A stretch of 64,000 bases of DNA from Hoplostethus atlanticus (taxonomy: Eukaryota > Chordata > Actinopteri > Trachichthyiformes > Trachichthyidae): the NCBI GenBank assembly GCA_034670405.1, contig JAXDDX010000046.1:2360001-2424000 (forward strand), written 5' to 3'. This document shows positions 1 through 13,868 of this stretch, piece by piece. The notes under the pieces were generated by a model, which searched no databases, was not told the DNA's origin, and saw only the letters and a list, made by a program, of their open reading frames with translations. Every line of letters begins with the position of its first letter. Position 1 is the first letter of the stretch. A program made the position numbers and the translations under genes.

Positions 1-3000
1 ATTTAGTGGTACTTATGATCTATGCTGCTGTAAAAGCATTTGCCGGCTGCATAGTGTTGGATTGCAAACAAAGTGATGAATGCGTCACCTTAAATGTCAC
101 CGGCAGGTCAAATAGAGATGGAGAGGGAGCGAGAGACATGGAAAGTGAGGAAGAGGGCGAGACAGAGAGAGAGAGTAATTGGCCTGGCTGTCCTTAGAGC
201 CTTATCTTATGAAAGGGGACAGAAATCTGAACTAAGGAGCAAACAACAGTGGAGCCCCTGAGCTTTCCCTCTATTATCGGCTAAGCCCTGCTACAACTTC
301 AAAGACACTTTGTTGTGGCCGTTAATGGTGCCGATGACAACAGAGAGGATCTCTGCGCCAGGTGAAATGGCTCGGCCAAAAATTTAAAAAGGGAGAAAAA
401 AAACCCAAAAACAAATAATAGAGAGAGACCTAGGGAAGAACGGCGCTGTCCGGCAGGCAAGCAATAAAAACTAAAAAGCTCATTCTAGAATAACTGCCAT
501 CTTTAACATTTGGCAGGAGTAGCGCTCCTCACCAATGTTTCTGTAACAAAGCACTCAGCTCAAACCCTCAGGGAGGCTCACTGAGAGTCATCAATAACTG
601 AACAATGAAGAGAGAAAGTCAAGCCCCTGCTGAGAACGCAGGAGGCCGATCTGATCTTCACCAGTGGCTACATGTTTCTGTAATGACTTGGCCTATCTTG
701 GCCCGTGCCCGTGTTTGTTCAGTATTTCCACAACAACAACGCTGCTTGACTCTTTTATTGCTATTCTTCTTCAACATGGAAAAAGTCTGTCAGTGCTGGT
801 TCCCTTGTTACACCACCCTTAATGTTTCAGGGCGCACAGATGTATGACATCTCTCAGGCCTGTGAGCTGGCTCTCAGGCATTTTCTGTCTTGTTTATTGC
901 TTTAGTTTAGACTCGGGGATCGAGTTTCCTTGGCTACTGCAGACAGCCGAGGGAGAGCGTGGCCGGTGTTTGAAATGAAACAGACAGAACTAGCAAGGCT
1001 ATTTATATGTGGCAAGCAGATAATTGTTGAAAAGGTTAGAACAGCCACTGCAGGTAAAGAGTGAGCAGCGTGATGATGTCCCTGCAGGAAGTCTGGGCAG
1101 TGCGGTGAGGATGTCGCTATATGTGAAGACACAGAGAGACAAATTCCAAGAGAGTCACATTGTTGAGAGGAGGGTGACTGATGAGACATGCCGCCAAAAC
1201 CAACAGACTGCTCGTGCAGAACCGAGCAGAGAACCACCACACAACCAAATCCCAACCAACACATTTTACGTCGACGTGATCAGCAGGCCTATTCAGAGAC
1301 GCTGGAGGCCCCGGGAGGCGCCACAGCCAAACTCCTCCGACCACATTCTCAGCCAGATTAGAAAAAGTAACAACATCCAACTAATACACAACCACCACAA
1401 TTAATAGAGAACTAACACAGAGAGGCTGGAAGGCTAACGGTCCTCGTCTCACAGCCAGCGATGCTTACTATGCCAAGACTCAACTATCACAGAGGAGGAT
1501 TAGAACGATGTTTGAAGTATTGTCACAAGAAACACACACCGACATGAGCTGCAAAAAGGAAACACTTCTCAGACTGTCTTTATATTTAGACTGTTTAGGC
1601 AGAGTTGCACACAGACATGCACACACACGTAAACATACACGAGACACAAGATGTTTTCGCAACATCACGGGTTTTCCCATCTTGTCCGTCAGTCTTCACT
1701 GTATTCTATCTAATAATGCACAAACATAATTGGAAAAAATGACCACTGATGCACCAGGAGACTCCCTCACTCACTGGCCAGCTTCAACTCTAAAACATTC
1801 CTTCCTTCCTCAGTTCCCTTGTGCCTTCCTCGCCCACTGAGCAGAGAAACCAAGCTAGTCCAGCTCAGGGACTTACAGAACTATGCATCATTTGTTGACA
1901 GAGGCTGATAGATGGCTGTCACACCGCCAGATCCTGGGATCTGCTGTATGAGTCAAGCACAAACACTCCTCCACCGTGCAGATGTATGTGTTTGCACATG
2001 TATCCATCCATGCCATGTGGGATGGTGTGTGTGTGTGTGTGTGCATATATATATATAACGCCGCTCTGAGCAGGGAAAAACCTTGAAAGTGTCCATCTAG
2101 CGGGCGCCAAGAGACGGCGGAGCTGGCCGAGGCTCAGGCTCAGAGGATGGATGACGGCGGGGGTAGGAGGGTGGGGGGGCGGCAGGGTGCGCTTCAGATG
2201 TTGAGAGCAAAACAAGTCATTAAAAACAGGGCCAGAAATATTCACACTGACGAGATATCACATCGACGCAACAAAAAAAAAAAAATCCTCCTCTCTGCCA
2301 CAGAAATTAACGAGTGCGCGAACAAGCGAAGGAAAGGAAAAGCGTGAAGCCCGGGCCTGAGCTCTGAATGTCACAGTCAGTCATGGCGGCCTCCCTCTAA
2401 GCGATGCAGACAGAGAGCCGGTCTGATTGGCCCACCGGTCGAGCCAGGGGGTGAAAAACATTTACATGCAAATACGAATGACCCGCCAGCTACTGCGCCC
2501 ATGCAAGCTATGGTGCTCTGAATGCACAGCACCCACAGAAGACCAGCCACAGAGGACTTGCCAATCACCAGCTCCCTATTGTACCGAGGCTGTAGAGTAG
2601 CTGTTGTGTGTGTGTGTGTGCAGTATATCAATTATTTTTGCTTTTCCCGCTTTATTGGTTTGTGACTTGTATTATTACGACTTCTCGTATCAAATAGAAA
2701 TGATGCTTAATGGATTCAGAGATGTACTAGCTTTGCTGTGAAGAGGCTTAAATCCTTTTCCATCACACCTACGGTACTCCTCGGTGCCCCCCCCCCGAAA
2801 AAAACCCACTCATCTCTGACAGCGGTGCTAATACTGTGTAATCACACATCCACATTCAATTTGAACAATCCTAATCCCTGACCATTATAAAAATATGCTT
2901 AGCTATCGTGCTGGAGTGCCTAGTAACAAGGGACAGATTGCAGGCGGACTGGCTGCGTCGCGGGTCTCTGGGGGTCTTGGACTGGACTTGGCTCTGTTCC

Positions 3001-3355
3001 TGGCCGTCACATACTTGGATTGGGGATGCTGCCTGCTGTCACCGGACCTGTTGCCTCCAGATGGGCCCTGGGTCTTATTCTGTGATTCCCGCACTCAGAA
3101 AACACACTCTGTCCTCCTCAATTGCTCATTTCATCTGCTCGTCTTCTCCTCCCCTCATAAGAAAGGCGACATCAAACCTGACCTTCCCCTCTCATCTCGG
3201 CGCTGTCCTCACCCCTTCATCACCTCACCCCTTCCTAACAAAGCCTTCATCGCCACTCTCTTGTTGTTTAACCTTGACGTTCATCTTTGGTTACATTTGA
3301 TGCTTTCATCTCATCTCTGGCTCCAGTATCTTGGCTAAAATCCACTCTATGTGTG

Positions 3356-3358
<3 letters not shown>

Positions 3359-3426
<68 letters not shown>
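3359..3426. repeat. (TG)34 microsatellite
   Basis: An uninterrupted TG dinucleotide run of 68 bases, the longest TG tract in the window. It produces artefactual poly-Cys/Val and poly-Thr/His open frames that are not genes. Confidence 0.97.
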
Positions 3427-3428
<2 letters not shown>

Positions 3429-4742
3429 TGGGAGATGAGCAGACGCACTGCACAGCAAGACCTCTTTGATTCGGCACAGCGGAGACCCAGATTGAGGCTG
3501 TACATTAATTGGTGCTTCTGAGCCGTTAATTTGGGCTAGTGCTTTCTAGGACCCACTTCCCCTCCATCAGGGAGAGGGGAGCTGCACAAGAATCCTCTCC
3601 AATCTCGTCCTCTATTCTTCTCGTCTCTACCTCTTCTCCCTTAATTCTCCCCGCCGCTCGCAACCTCCTCTCTGCTCTCTCTCTTCCCCGAGTCCAATTA
3701 CCTTGTAGTTCAGCTTAACCCCTAAAGCATCGAGGTCTTCTCAACCTCCTCTTGCCTCAACCACTCTCAGCCCTTTCTTCTTCTCTCCGTTTCCAGAGTC
3801 GAGAGTCAGCAAGTCACAGTCTCCACTCTTTGTCCCTCCATCTTTTCCCCCTCGCCCCCCCCCAGACCAGAGATGTTTCAGCATGACTGGCTCCCCCAGG
3901 TCACACAATGCATCAAGCTGTTAATTACTTCAAAGCACAAAACAAGTGGCAGTCTGGCAGTAGAGGGCAAGTTAAAAAAAAAAATGAAAAAGACAAAAGA
4001 GACGCAGAGATGCGAGGGGAACTAAGCGATGCAACCACTGAAGCAAGCAACTTGTAAACTATTCTGTCAACAGCAGGAACAGACAACACCGACGAGAACG
4101 TTCTCATTTTATTTTTGCAGTGGCCGTAAAAACTACAGGAGTGAGCCATTTAGGCTGCAAGTTCCCCTAAGAAATGAATCAGCCATAAAAGAGCAGCGGG
4201 ATAATACCAGCCGGGCCTACGGGGCACGTTTTCTCCAGCTTCACACTGTGCTGATGTGGGAAATGATTCGGGATGTCGGTGACCTGCTTCCTCTCTGGAA
4301 TGGCTCCCCGCCCCCCCACCGCCCCAATCCTTAAACCACCACCCATTAGTTATATGTTTAGTGGTCACAGCAACCTGGCCTGAGAAACAGAGCAGAGGAG
4401 GTGGGTTGGTATGAGTGTGCCAACTAAGAAATGACTGTCACCACCTACCTGATGACAGAGGAAATTGCCATGGCGATACGGCTGCTGGCGCTGAATCTGC
4501 TGGTCTGAGCTTGGCGGGGCTTGTGCTTGTTACTTAGCTCTGTGTGTGTGTGTGTGTGGGCATATACAAGTGTGAGTGTCAATGCGTCAATGTGTATTCA
4601 CTCCTACAGTATGGTGGTATATAGGGGGCCCGGCTGTCCCCGTCTCTCCCTGCCACGGCCCCTCATTAGTCTCCTCTCTTGTTAACAAAGTGGGGCTCCG
4701 CCGACACCGAGACTCCATACGAGACAGAGAGAGCGAGATGGA

Positions 4743-4773
<31 letters not shown>

Positions 4774-5773
4774 CTATGTGAACGCGCCTCAATGACAAGC
4801 AAACAGGCCGTGAAAAACATTCCGCTCACACACACACACACACACACACTGTTTATTCATGTCCAGGAAGTAAACGCTCATGTCCTTCTCCATCATGTCT
4901 GCCTGCCTTTTCATCCTCTCTCTCCCACAATATCGCTCATGGTCCGCTGCCAACCGAATGGAATTACACTCATGGAAATGTCTCTTTTCACCGCTGCAGC
5001 GGCTGGAAGAATCCCCCATGCCTACGGTATTTCGGATATGGAAGAGACCCGCGCGCGCACACACACACACACACACACTCCCCCCGTGGAGATACAATGG
5101 GCTGACACAGAATGCCAGTTTTACCAACGGGAAACATCTTTATTCAACAGCCACTTGGCCTTTGGTGATAGCAGCCACATTCTTTGTTCCTGTCATACTG
5201 CACCACCTCGGGCTGACACAACATGATATCGCTCCAACTTCTCCGAGACATTCTGTCGCAGTTAAAGGGCATAGACAAACACGCTGGAATCATACACATT
5301 AGATACTCGGGGGAGAGGCTTGCCTATGACTACCAATGAGAGCAGTCGTAGGAAAGACTTTTCAAAGAGAAATGAAAGAGCACTCATTATTGACTAGATC
5401 AGGCCTCCCTCTTTGAACTCTCTCATATCCTCCTTGCTTTGGTATTGCACTGGATGTACATGATAAGAACCATAGAGCAGAGGGAGAGAGAGAGAGAGAG
5501 AGAGAGGGCGGGAGGGCGAGTGAAAGGAAGACAGGTCTAAAAAACAGGCGATTGAAAGATAAAAGTGAAAGAGCAGATGATGAGAGAGCGGGAGTGTGTG
5601 ATTAAATGGCAGAGACGGGTCCTTTGGGGAACGGCCCCTACTGCATTTTAATGGGAGGCTGAATGCTCTTTGACCCTTGAGCCAGGCATCAGTAGCACCT
5701 CGCCGCAGATCAAACTTCCCGGTGTGACTAACACCTGGAAGGCATCTGGTCCTGGAGAATGAGATGTGTGTGT

Positions 5774-5778
<5 letters not shown>

Positions 5779-5822
<44 letters not shown>
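5779..5822. repeat. (TG)22 microsatellite
   Basis: A pure TG run of about 44 bases, preceded by a shorter TG tract broken by CAC. Confidence 0.95.
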
Positions 5823-5825
<3 letters not shown>

Positions 5826-5913
5826 ACTAGCAGGGTCACAGACTAACCTGTTTATTCTGCTGCCATAGCAACCACAGCAGTAGCCTTGGGCAAATAACAA
5901 CAACCAGCGCTGC

Positions 5914-5917
<4 letters not shown>

Positions 5918-5966
<49 letters not shown>

Positions 5967-6092
5967 ATATGTGTGTGTGTGTCACAAGGGAGAGAGAGAG
6001 TATGTGAAGAAAGGCAAGGTGTGAGATTTAATAGATGTCTTCAATTCATACATTTCAAAGAGAATTCCTACTCGCTCTCTCTCTCTCTCTCT

Positions 6093-6148
<56 letters not shown>
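5918..6148. repeat. compound (TG)n and (TC)n microsatellites
   Basis: A pure TG run occupies about 5918-5965. About 70 bases of unique sequence follow its short continuation, then a TC run fills about 6074-6148 with one short interruption near 6092. The long open frame crossing this interval is translated repeat (poly-Val/Cys then poly-Ser/Leu), not a gene. Confidence 0.93.
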
Positions 6149-6150
<2 letters not shown>

Positions 6151-7514
6151 CCCAGTGCTGCTGGCCTGCCCCTCCGTCATCAAGCCCTCCTTTTCACCTT
6201 CTCTTTCTCCCAGCTCCACATGCTAAGTGGGAACATTGTTACGGTCAATTTGTCCCATTCAGGGTCCCAGTGGGCAGTGTCCCTGCCCTGACAGCCTGCA
6301 GACAGAGACCACACTGCCTGAGAGGCCTTGACATCAAGGTCCAGAGGAGAGGGAAAGGGGGAGGAAAGAAAGCGCAGGAGGGGAAAGGGGAGAGAGGAGG
6401 TAAAGAGGGCAGAGGCAGTAAGGAGGCAGGGTGGTTGAAGGCAAACAAGCGGGAAGGAATGTGGAAAAGAAAGAACAACAGAAAAGCAGAAAATGAGGCT
6501 GTGGTGCCAGGCGTAACACGAGGCCCCCAACCTCTGCAGCTCAATAGTATTTGCTATTACTCTGTCAATCTCAAGGGTGATGAAGATGGCGCCAGGCCTG
6601 CTCCATTCAAAGCCCCTCTGATAGGTTATGGTCCTGTCCTGGTTTGGCCTGAGCCCACAGAAACACAACTCATAGAATAGGAAAGCTCACTAGAGTCAAT
6701 GGGGATTGGACAAGCACTCTTTAAAATGACTTAACATATACATTACATATCAGCTTTACTGTCACCATTGATTGTGAACTGGACCAACGTGTAGGTACAG
6801 GGTAGTATGAGTGTAGACCGGTGGTCCTCAGACCCAGAGTGCTGCTTCTACCAGGTTGTGGAGGGTGTGGAGGAGGAGGGTTGTTCTGGGACAGCCTGGT
6901 GTTGAGCCTTCTGGAGTGGGCCGAAATCCAAAAAACATCTGTGACCGGATCCCACTTGATCCCTCAATGACACAGCCGCTCTCAGCCACCCACCTCTCCT
7001 CTAACATCCAAGCCAGATTTCTACACGAGTCTCACCCCAAAATAATGGGATACTTACATCAGCGTATCGGGAAAAACAACGATAACACTGTGAAAAATGA
7101 TATCCCCACTTCGGAGGTACCAGCGGGAATTTATACACGGCACCTGGTGCTACGTCAGACCGATCTATGAAATTCAGTTCTATGGTTGAGCTGCCCCGGG
7201 CCCACAGGTGACGTAACCCCCAGCAGCGTATAAAGAGGGGGGGTGGGGAAGGGGGATTAAGCCCCTGTGTAAGGGCACCTGTTATTTTAGCACATCGGGC
7301 ACAACATTTGCTCTGAGGCAAAGGGGTGCCGGGCGGCTGTTAGGAACAGAAACGAGCCGCAGACAGGGAACCCATTCAACCAGCCCTGGACAGTGCTGAA
7401 TCACACACGGATCGATTCACACACACATGCACACACACTCCGTACACGACAGGAAGGCAAACAGACAGAATGCGACAAACAATGTCTCTTATGTCTCTCT
7501 TTCATACACACAGG

Positions 7515-7563
<49 letters not shown>

Positions 7564-7566
7564 ACA
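7515..7566. repeat. compound (CT)n(CA)n microsatellite
   Basis: A CT run of about 25 bases passes directly into a CA run of about 28 bases with no spacer. Confidence 0.93.
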
Positions 7567-9447
7567 ACGCTGCAAATTAATTGACAATTCAGGATTCCAC
7601 AATAAAACCAGCGGAGGCCTGTCGAGGGCATGAGTGTATGGAGGGATGCTGCAGATCTCCCCAAATTAAGTAACTTTATAATAAATCACTGGGCACTGCT
7701 AGCCGAGGATTAGCCGAGCTCCACTGAGCAGTTTGTTAAGCTGTGAGGAAAAGCACTGGGGAATGGGAAAACATCGCCAAGAACTGACATCAGCACTGGG
7801 ACCTTGGAACGGTACAAACCCCCCGGTTTCCTGGACACACATTTAGCCTTGTTATCCAGATCCTCCACTGACAGAAAATGCTGGTGCTATATTAGGGGCT
7901 TTTTCTAAGGGGTTTCTTCAGCGTTCAGGACACGAACACCAGGTATACCATTTGTTTCTTTATGTTAGACTTACATAATCTCAGCACAGTCTTGCCCCCT
8001 AATGAGTCAGTTCTTTTGGCAAGAGCAATGCTTCCTACAGTCCGGTTATTTATATTGGCTCGCCTACTGTTACCATAAAAACCATAAAAAATACCCCTGA
8101 AAAAAACTCTTTAAACCCTTTTATGAATTCATTCAATATCTAATTACCCACAACAAACCACCTTTTATCAATTTGTTTGAGAGTCAAATAACATGATTGA
8201 CACATGGCCATTATTTCCGTAGCGGTAACAGTTACAAATCACAGCAATGTGCCACATGCCTGTAACATCACTCAGGCTACAGCCACAAATTGGGGCTCCC
8301 GTTCACCGGCAGTGGAGCAGTTCCAGGATCTGTCTCTTGATGATTTCAGCAAGACAGTCTTGGCTCCCTAATTTCTAGTTTGTTCTCAAATCTGCACTGC
8401 CTAAGGTGAAAGGAATATATTTGAATTCTATTTTAGAGTAGATTTTCCCTTCAATATTTCAGAGCATGACTTCAAGCGGCAGCACAGGCATCGGGTCTAT
8501 TCACTACTCTTAAACAATGACTCATCCTTGGCTCTTAAACCAATTAAAATTGGATGTAGTACAATGAGAAGATCAGAGCTCGCATCAGACAGGTATTTCC
8601 TTTGTTGTCTGTTATTTCACTCCTTCTAACAGTAGTTCTCTTGTAATTACTGGTGGCATGACAGACCTACAAGAGGATGTCATCATATGAGAGAAAAGGG
8701 CTCAACTCCTCCTGTCATGCCAAAGAACGCAACAACACTCTAATGGCAAGACAGCATCTGCTTTATGAGTCATCTCTCCTTTATCTTAACTTCATCCCTT
8801 CCCTCCCGTTCTTTTATCACCTGCCACACTTCTCTGCTCTACTACCACTCGTAACAAAGAAAGGCTATGGAGCATCTGAGCACCGGGGGGGGGAAGGTAT
8901 GGTCTGTAACCTGTGGCAGCGCTCCTGACTCCTGGCTGTCGAGACGCCTGGGGAAGAGGTATTAAAGGGGCTCTTGTCCTCCGAGTCTGATTGACACAGT
9001 AAGAGCGACAGAAAGGTTCGTGGAGGTGGTGGTATTCCCTTGGCTGTGTCTACCCTCTCACTGGACAAGGGGCACTGTCTCACTTTCTTTAGATGGGTCT
9101 TTCTCTCTCCCATTCTCTCTCTCTCTCTCCCTGTGTGTGTCTCTCTCTCCCACTACTCTCACACTAGGGCTCATTATAGGAATGCTCTGACCCTTGGGGA
9201 CTTCACTTACTTTTCTCTCCCTTTCCAGTCCACAAACCTCAGAGCTGGACAAAAGGCAGCTGAAAGGCAATTTGAATTTGAAACAGGGGCCACAACAAAA
9301 ACACGCAGCTCCCAAATGGAGAAACTTTAGGAGACTTGGAGCCAGCTATTGAGAGTTAGCGGCCCTCACACACAAAAAAAACTTGAATGTGATTTTGACA
9401 CTAGCCAGCCTACTAGCTCAATGTACTGTAGAGACAGCAGCTGCTGC

Positions 9448-9460
9448 AGAGAGAGAGAGA

Positions 9461-9534
<74 letters not shown>
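9448..9534. repeat. (GA)n microsatellite
   Basis: A GA-rich tract of about 87 bases with two small interruptions (GGGA near 9462 and GCGA near 9494). It is a long strand-asymmetric purine tract. The Arg/Glu-repeat frame across it is not a gene. Confidence 0.95.
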
Positions 9535-9539
<5 letters not shown>

Positions 9540-10301
9540 GAGCCTGAGGGCATGATTGAGTGTGGACACCAGGGGCCCAGCGGGTGGGATTATAGATTGA
9601 CACACACACAACCACTAGCAGTGCTCCTGGGTACTGATCAGATACTCATCAAACAAACACACAACAAACAAACATCAAGCATACACAGGAACACGGAGAG
9701 AGGAAGAGACAGTTTTGACCAATTCCGTGATGACCACCGTCTGTCCCTGTCTGAGTTTCTAAACTCATTAGATATTAGAAGGTTTTCCGCTCCAAATGGA
9801 AAACATACTTCCACTGTGAAGAATGAAAAATGCCCATATGAGAGAGTGAGGGAAGTCAAAAATTAACCAAAATAATCCCTTTTGGAAAACTGCTTAGGTT
9901 AAGTGAAAGAACAATACGGTATCAAAATGATACCGTAGTTATCATGCAGCCATTTTCAATCAGAAGCTCCATCTGACTCAATATGTAATCAATAGATGGA
10001 TGGTGAAGCGCCTCTTTAGACTCGGGACCGCTGGAAGCTGTGTGTGCGTGGCTGCAAGCTACGCAGCATGAAATTGAGAATTAAAACAACGAAACGCAGG
10101 CCTGAGGAGCGAAACATTGCCCATCACCTCGGCATCGTATCATTTCCCATTTTAATCTGTTGTAACTCGTTTCCCCCGCGAGCCCTTCTTCCGCGGAGGA
10201 GCGACACAACGTAGCCAAAGCATCAAGGCGCGACAGAGCCGGAGCCCCAGAGCGCACCGCACCACACACACCTCAACACTGGACAGCTCCGGGTCACTTA
10301 C

Positions 10302-10720
10302 CTCTGACTATCGCGTAAAAGGTGCGTCCGGCTGTGTAGGAGTCAATCAGTCTGTTTCCCGCTGGGTTTTACGAAAAAAAAAAATCCGGGAGCGATCAGC
10401 GGAGAGAAGAGCTTCGTTAGTGCGTACCCGATCCTGTGTAGGGGTTTGTAAACTACTCCTCCCTGTCGCACCTGTCTCTGGCAAAAACTGATCCCGCACG
10501 CCGGCCTGACATCCCTAGGACAACTGTGTCAGGGGTTGTGTGTCCATGCCCCCCTGCTAGTCTAAACGCGCGCACACATAAACACAGCACCACCTGTCCC
10601 CGGTGCGAAACAGCCCACAAAGAGCTTCTTATGTCGCGCAACGACACATGGCATTCCCCGTTAGGCTCTGCAGCAATACTCCCTCACAGACAGCCGTCCG
10701 GGATCCCCAAGTCATTTGGA
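10302..10720 (-). promoter_or_regulatory. candidate CpG-rich promoter and untranslated first exon, minus strand
   Basis: This interval and its flanks (about 10.1-11.1 kb) are visibly richer in G+C and CpG than the surroundings. On the minus strand a consensus donor (AG|GTAAGTG) lies at about 10302, with no convincing open frame upstream of it. This pattern suits an untranslated first exon of a minus-strand gene whose body lies beyond the left edge of the window. No coding sequence supports it, so the gene cannot be named and the start site is unknown. It could also be an unrelated CpG island with a chance donor. Confidence 0.3.
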
Positions 10721-11706
10721 AACGCTGGAAGCTGTGAATGATGAAAAGGGGACTGATTGCAATAACAAATCATCCAGCACACGAGTGGCACCAAACCAGC
10801 TGCAACGTTTTGGAAATCACATCTGCCGCTCTCTTTTGCTCGCCCAGTTGTGATATCAATCTTCTGTCTCCCACAATAGTTGGTCTATTTTGCTGCTGCG
10901 CACGACTGCTGCTCTCGCCAGTAGGATGTCATTGCTGCGTCTTTTCCACCTCGGGTCTCACTGAAAGAAAAGGCTGTCCTTCTGTCTGGTATGCGCCCCA
11001 CTTCCAAGCAGACCCAGCCCCGGGATTCAGAGCAGAGCAAAGTCCCATTCATCGGTTTGTGAAAAAAAACCACAGTTCTTGTTCCTCAGAGTGCGGAGCT
11101 TTGGCAAGGTGGGGGGATCACAGTGTTTGTCTTCTAGCGGTAGAATGGGCTACAGCATCTCCAGCACTGCTCCCTGCTGTCATCCACAGACTCCAAAACC
11201 CTGTTAGTGCCAAAACCTGAAGCAGAATTACACAGCGACTGGAATGGAATTGATTAATGAGTAATTTGATTTAATTCGGGGGTGTCAGTTCACTAGACCA
11301 TATATGGTAAATCAATCTACAATTATTTGCCACAAAAACGAACGAAACTCGCTTGTATCGACTAAATGTCTGGAACAAAATGACTCATGACTGACAATAA
11401 ATTATTCTGCGGTCAGCGTGAGGAATTATTAGAGCTTATTATTAGAGCTAGGTCAACAAACCGTCTCGCCCAGAGGCGCAGAGTTTAGAGAGAACATTGC
11501 AGAATAATCCTTTATCCTGAATATGAGGCCGATGGAGGAAAAGGAAACATGTCAGGAAGTGGATCCATGTCAGTCAAAGAGGATCTAAAACTAGTACAAC
11601 ACAATCAGTGGCCTTGCATGATAGGTGACTTTCTATGTGGAGTATTACAAAACTGTGCTACTATACCTGCTAGTAAATCTTTTTATTTCTATTTATTTCT
11701 ATTTCC

Positions 11707-11771
11707 TTTGCCACAACCATGTTTCTATTAATTGCCTCATCAAAAAAACAATTAATAGAACATGTGGCAAA
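11707..11771. repeat. long imperfect inverted repeat (hairpin)
   Basis: The left arm (11707-11734) and right arm (11749-11771) are reverse complements over about 23 bases, apart from a short insertion and one mismatch in the left arm. They flank a loop of about 14 bases rich in A. The arms carry TTTGCCACA and CTATTAATTG on one side and the matching complement on the other. It could be a small MITE remnant or a structured transcript region. I saw no clear target-site duplication. Confidence 0.7.
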
Positions 11772-13835
11772 TGTAATTCTCAAAAGGTAATTGTGAAGGA
11801 GGCTTGCAGTGAGGACTAATGGAACAACAACATGTCCTATTTAAAAGGAAATCTCACACTTCAGCCACCTGGGCATTTGAACTCAATTTTGCTCCTAACT
11901 GTAATTGGGTGTAATTTCTCCAGAATTATTTTAGCAGGACAGGCTTTAGTTGGTTTGGTTGCGACGCTTTGTTTTGATTAGAAACATTAGAAAGTCGTAT
12001 TCACTCTAATCAAATAAAATAACAAATTTTCCCCCCAACAGTATCCGTCCCTGAGCTTAGGGCCTTGTTATGTTTTCATCTGCATCATTTTATTGAGCTT
12101 AAATTAACACAAAAGAGCAATACTTTAGACTCATTTACTCAATAAGGCTCTAACCAAATGTAATTGGGAGCATATTACAGTTTTGTGTTGTGTGTGAAAT
12201 GATAAACAGTTTGGTTCTTAAGTGAAACTTCCTTTACTATCTTATCCTAAATGGCCTGCGTATATCTTCAAAGGAATGCATATCTATATAGACCAGATTT
12301 TAAAGGACGTCGGTTGATGATATTGGTGCTGTGTTATATGTGTTAGGAGTTAAGACCCATGGGACCGGGCCCTGAAATTACCAGCCCGCCATACCCACTT
12401 TTAAGCTGCGATTCATGAATAATGAATTGCAGAAATAATGACTTTCAGGCTTGCAGGCTCATGGCTGATGTGCGTAGTTCACTGTCTTTAAACCCAAGCT
12501 CACCGTCTTAAAATAAATGGTCCCAGTAATTTGACAGCCAAATTGATAAAATCTCTTCATCAGGGGTGCCACCGCTTAACTGGGAGAAATGTATTAAAAA
12601 ATATATCTGCTGTTGTTGTTGGATGTGATTTGGCATGATGCTGTTTTAAAGGGTTTCATTCCAAAAGCCTGTCCATTTTGGAGAGCACACGGTACATTGT
12701 GCACTGCTCAATTTTCAAATGACAGATTATTATCATGTTGGTGTTGATATACTGGGTCTTTCCTGACATTGATATTAAAGTAGTTCAATGGTCTAACACT
12801 GAGCTTTCACTGGTGATGTCTATATGGTTTTTATTATCTTCATTTACAGTTTTCCAGTACATGCAATTTTCAACTTGTTACTTATTGTTACTGATTCGGC
12901 CCATTCTGCCGATGACATTGTAACGTCAACTACTAAAAGTTTATTTTTCCTGGACCGCTATTGTGTAGTCCAGAGGAGAAGCTCTAAAGTCAACTTAGTG
13001 GTTGACTGCGGTTACATCAGAGGACATTGTTCAGTCAGCAGGATCTTTATTCAGGCAGTGCAATAGTTTGACCAACACTGGAATATTGATGAGCACTCGT
13101 CACTCACTTTCTGTCTTCCTCCTGCAGGGATGAGGCCGTCTGAGCTACTGCTGTCTGTCTTCACATGTCATTCAGCCAACTCAAGTGTTACTAAAGACAA
13201 GAAAGCTTTGAGTGCCTGGGACAAGAGAACAAATCACTTCAAAGTATGAAATGTGAAAAAGGATTCTCCCATCTGTGTGTTTTGCTTCCTGCTGCTGCAC
13301 TGTTGCTCCTCCCCAATAAGGAGTTGTTTGGGAAATCCTGCAGCATTGATGCAGGATAGCTGCATGGAGGTAGGGAGCATCTCCAAAATGGCTACCACTG
13401 TAGCTAGTGCTGAGAATACTGTTATAATGTGAAACAACAAAGTTTTTAATCCCCAGATTAGCTTTATTATACTGGTTTCAACTACTTTGCACAACAATGC
13501 ATTAGGAGAAAGAGACCTTGAGCCATACGCACCAAAAAAAATATACATTTCATCACCTCTCAAAGTTTGTGGAGAACGGGATGCTGACAATAAATAAATA
13601 AACAAAAAACGTTTTGTTCTTCATTTTCCTTTCATCCCACTCAGCGTCTCAGAGCAGGCAGGCAGTAGACCTGAGCCAGATAAGAAGGAGAAAGCTTGAG
13701 AAAGTGAGAGAGCCTAGCAAAAAACCACGACCTTTGATGGAGAATGCGCTTTTTAATCTTTCAGCAACATGGGGAAAAGAGGAAGGGCAGCACAGCCTCA
13801 ATATCCCCCGAGGTAGGAAGGCAGGAGAGAAGAAT

Positions 13836-13836
13836 G

Positions 13837-13865
<29 letters not shown>
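13836..13865. repeat. (TG)15 microsatellite
   Basis: A pure TG run of about 30 bases. Confidence 0.93.

Positions 13866-13868
<3 letters not shown>

Larger units (their letters stand above)
1..10290. other. gene-poor non-coding region rich in microsatellites
   Basis: I find no exon with recognisable protein similarity on either strand. Open frames here are short or are read through dinucleotide repeats. The stretch holds long (TG)n, (TC)n and (GA)n tracts, listed separately. Between them lies ordinary mixed-composition sequence, some of which (for example about 6.2-6.7 kb) is complex enough that it could be conserved non-coding DNA. If the candidate minus-strand first exon near 10.3-10.7 kb is real, this region would be its first intron and the gene body would lie left of the window. 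That is inference. Confidence 0.6.

Noticed and set aside
4576-5226. 216-codon open frame on the plus strand
   Set aside because: Built around several GT/CA tracts, with no recognisable domain.
5919-6680. 253-codon open frame on the plus strand
   Set aside because: Its first half is translated (TG)n and (TC)n repeat and the rest shows no domain or splice support.
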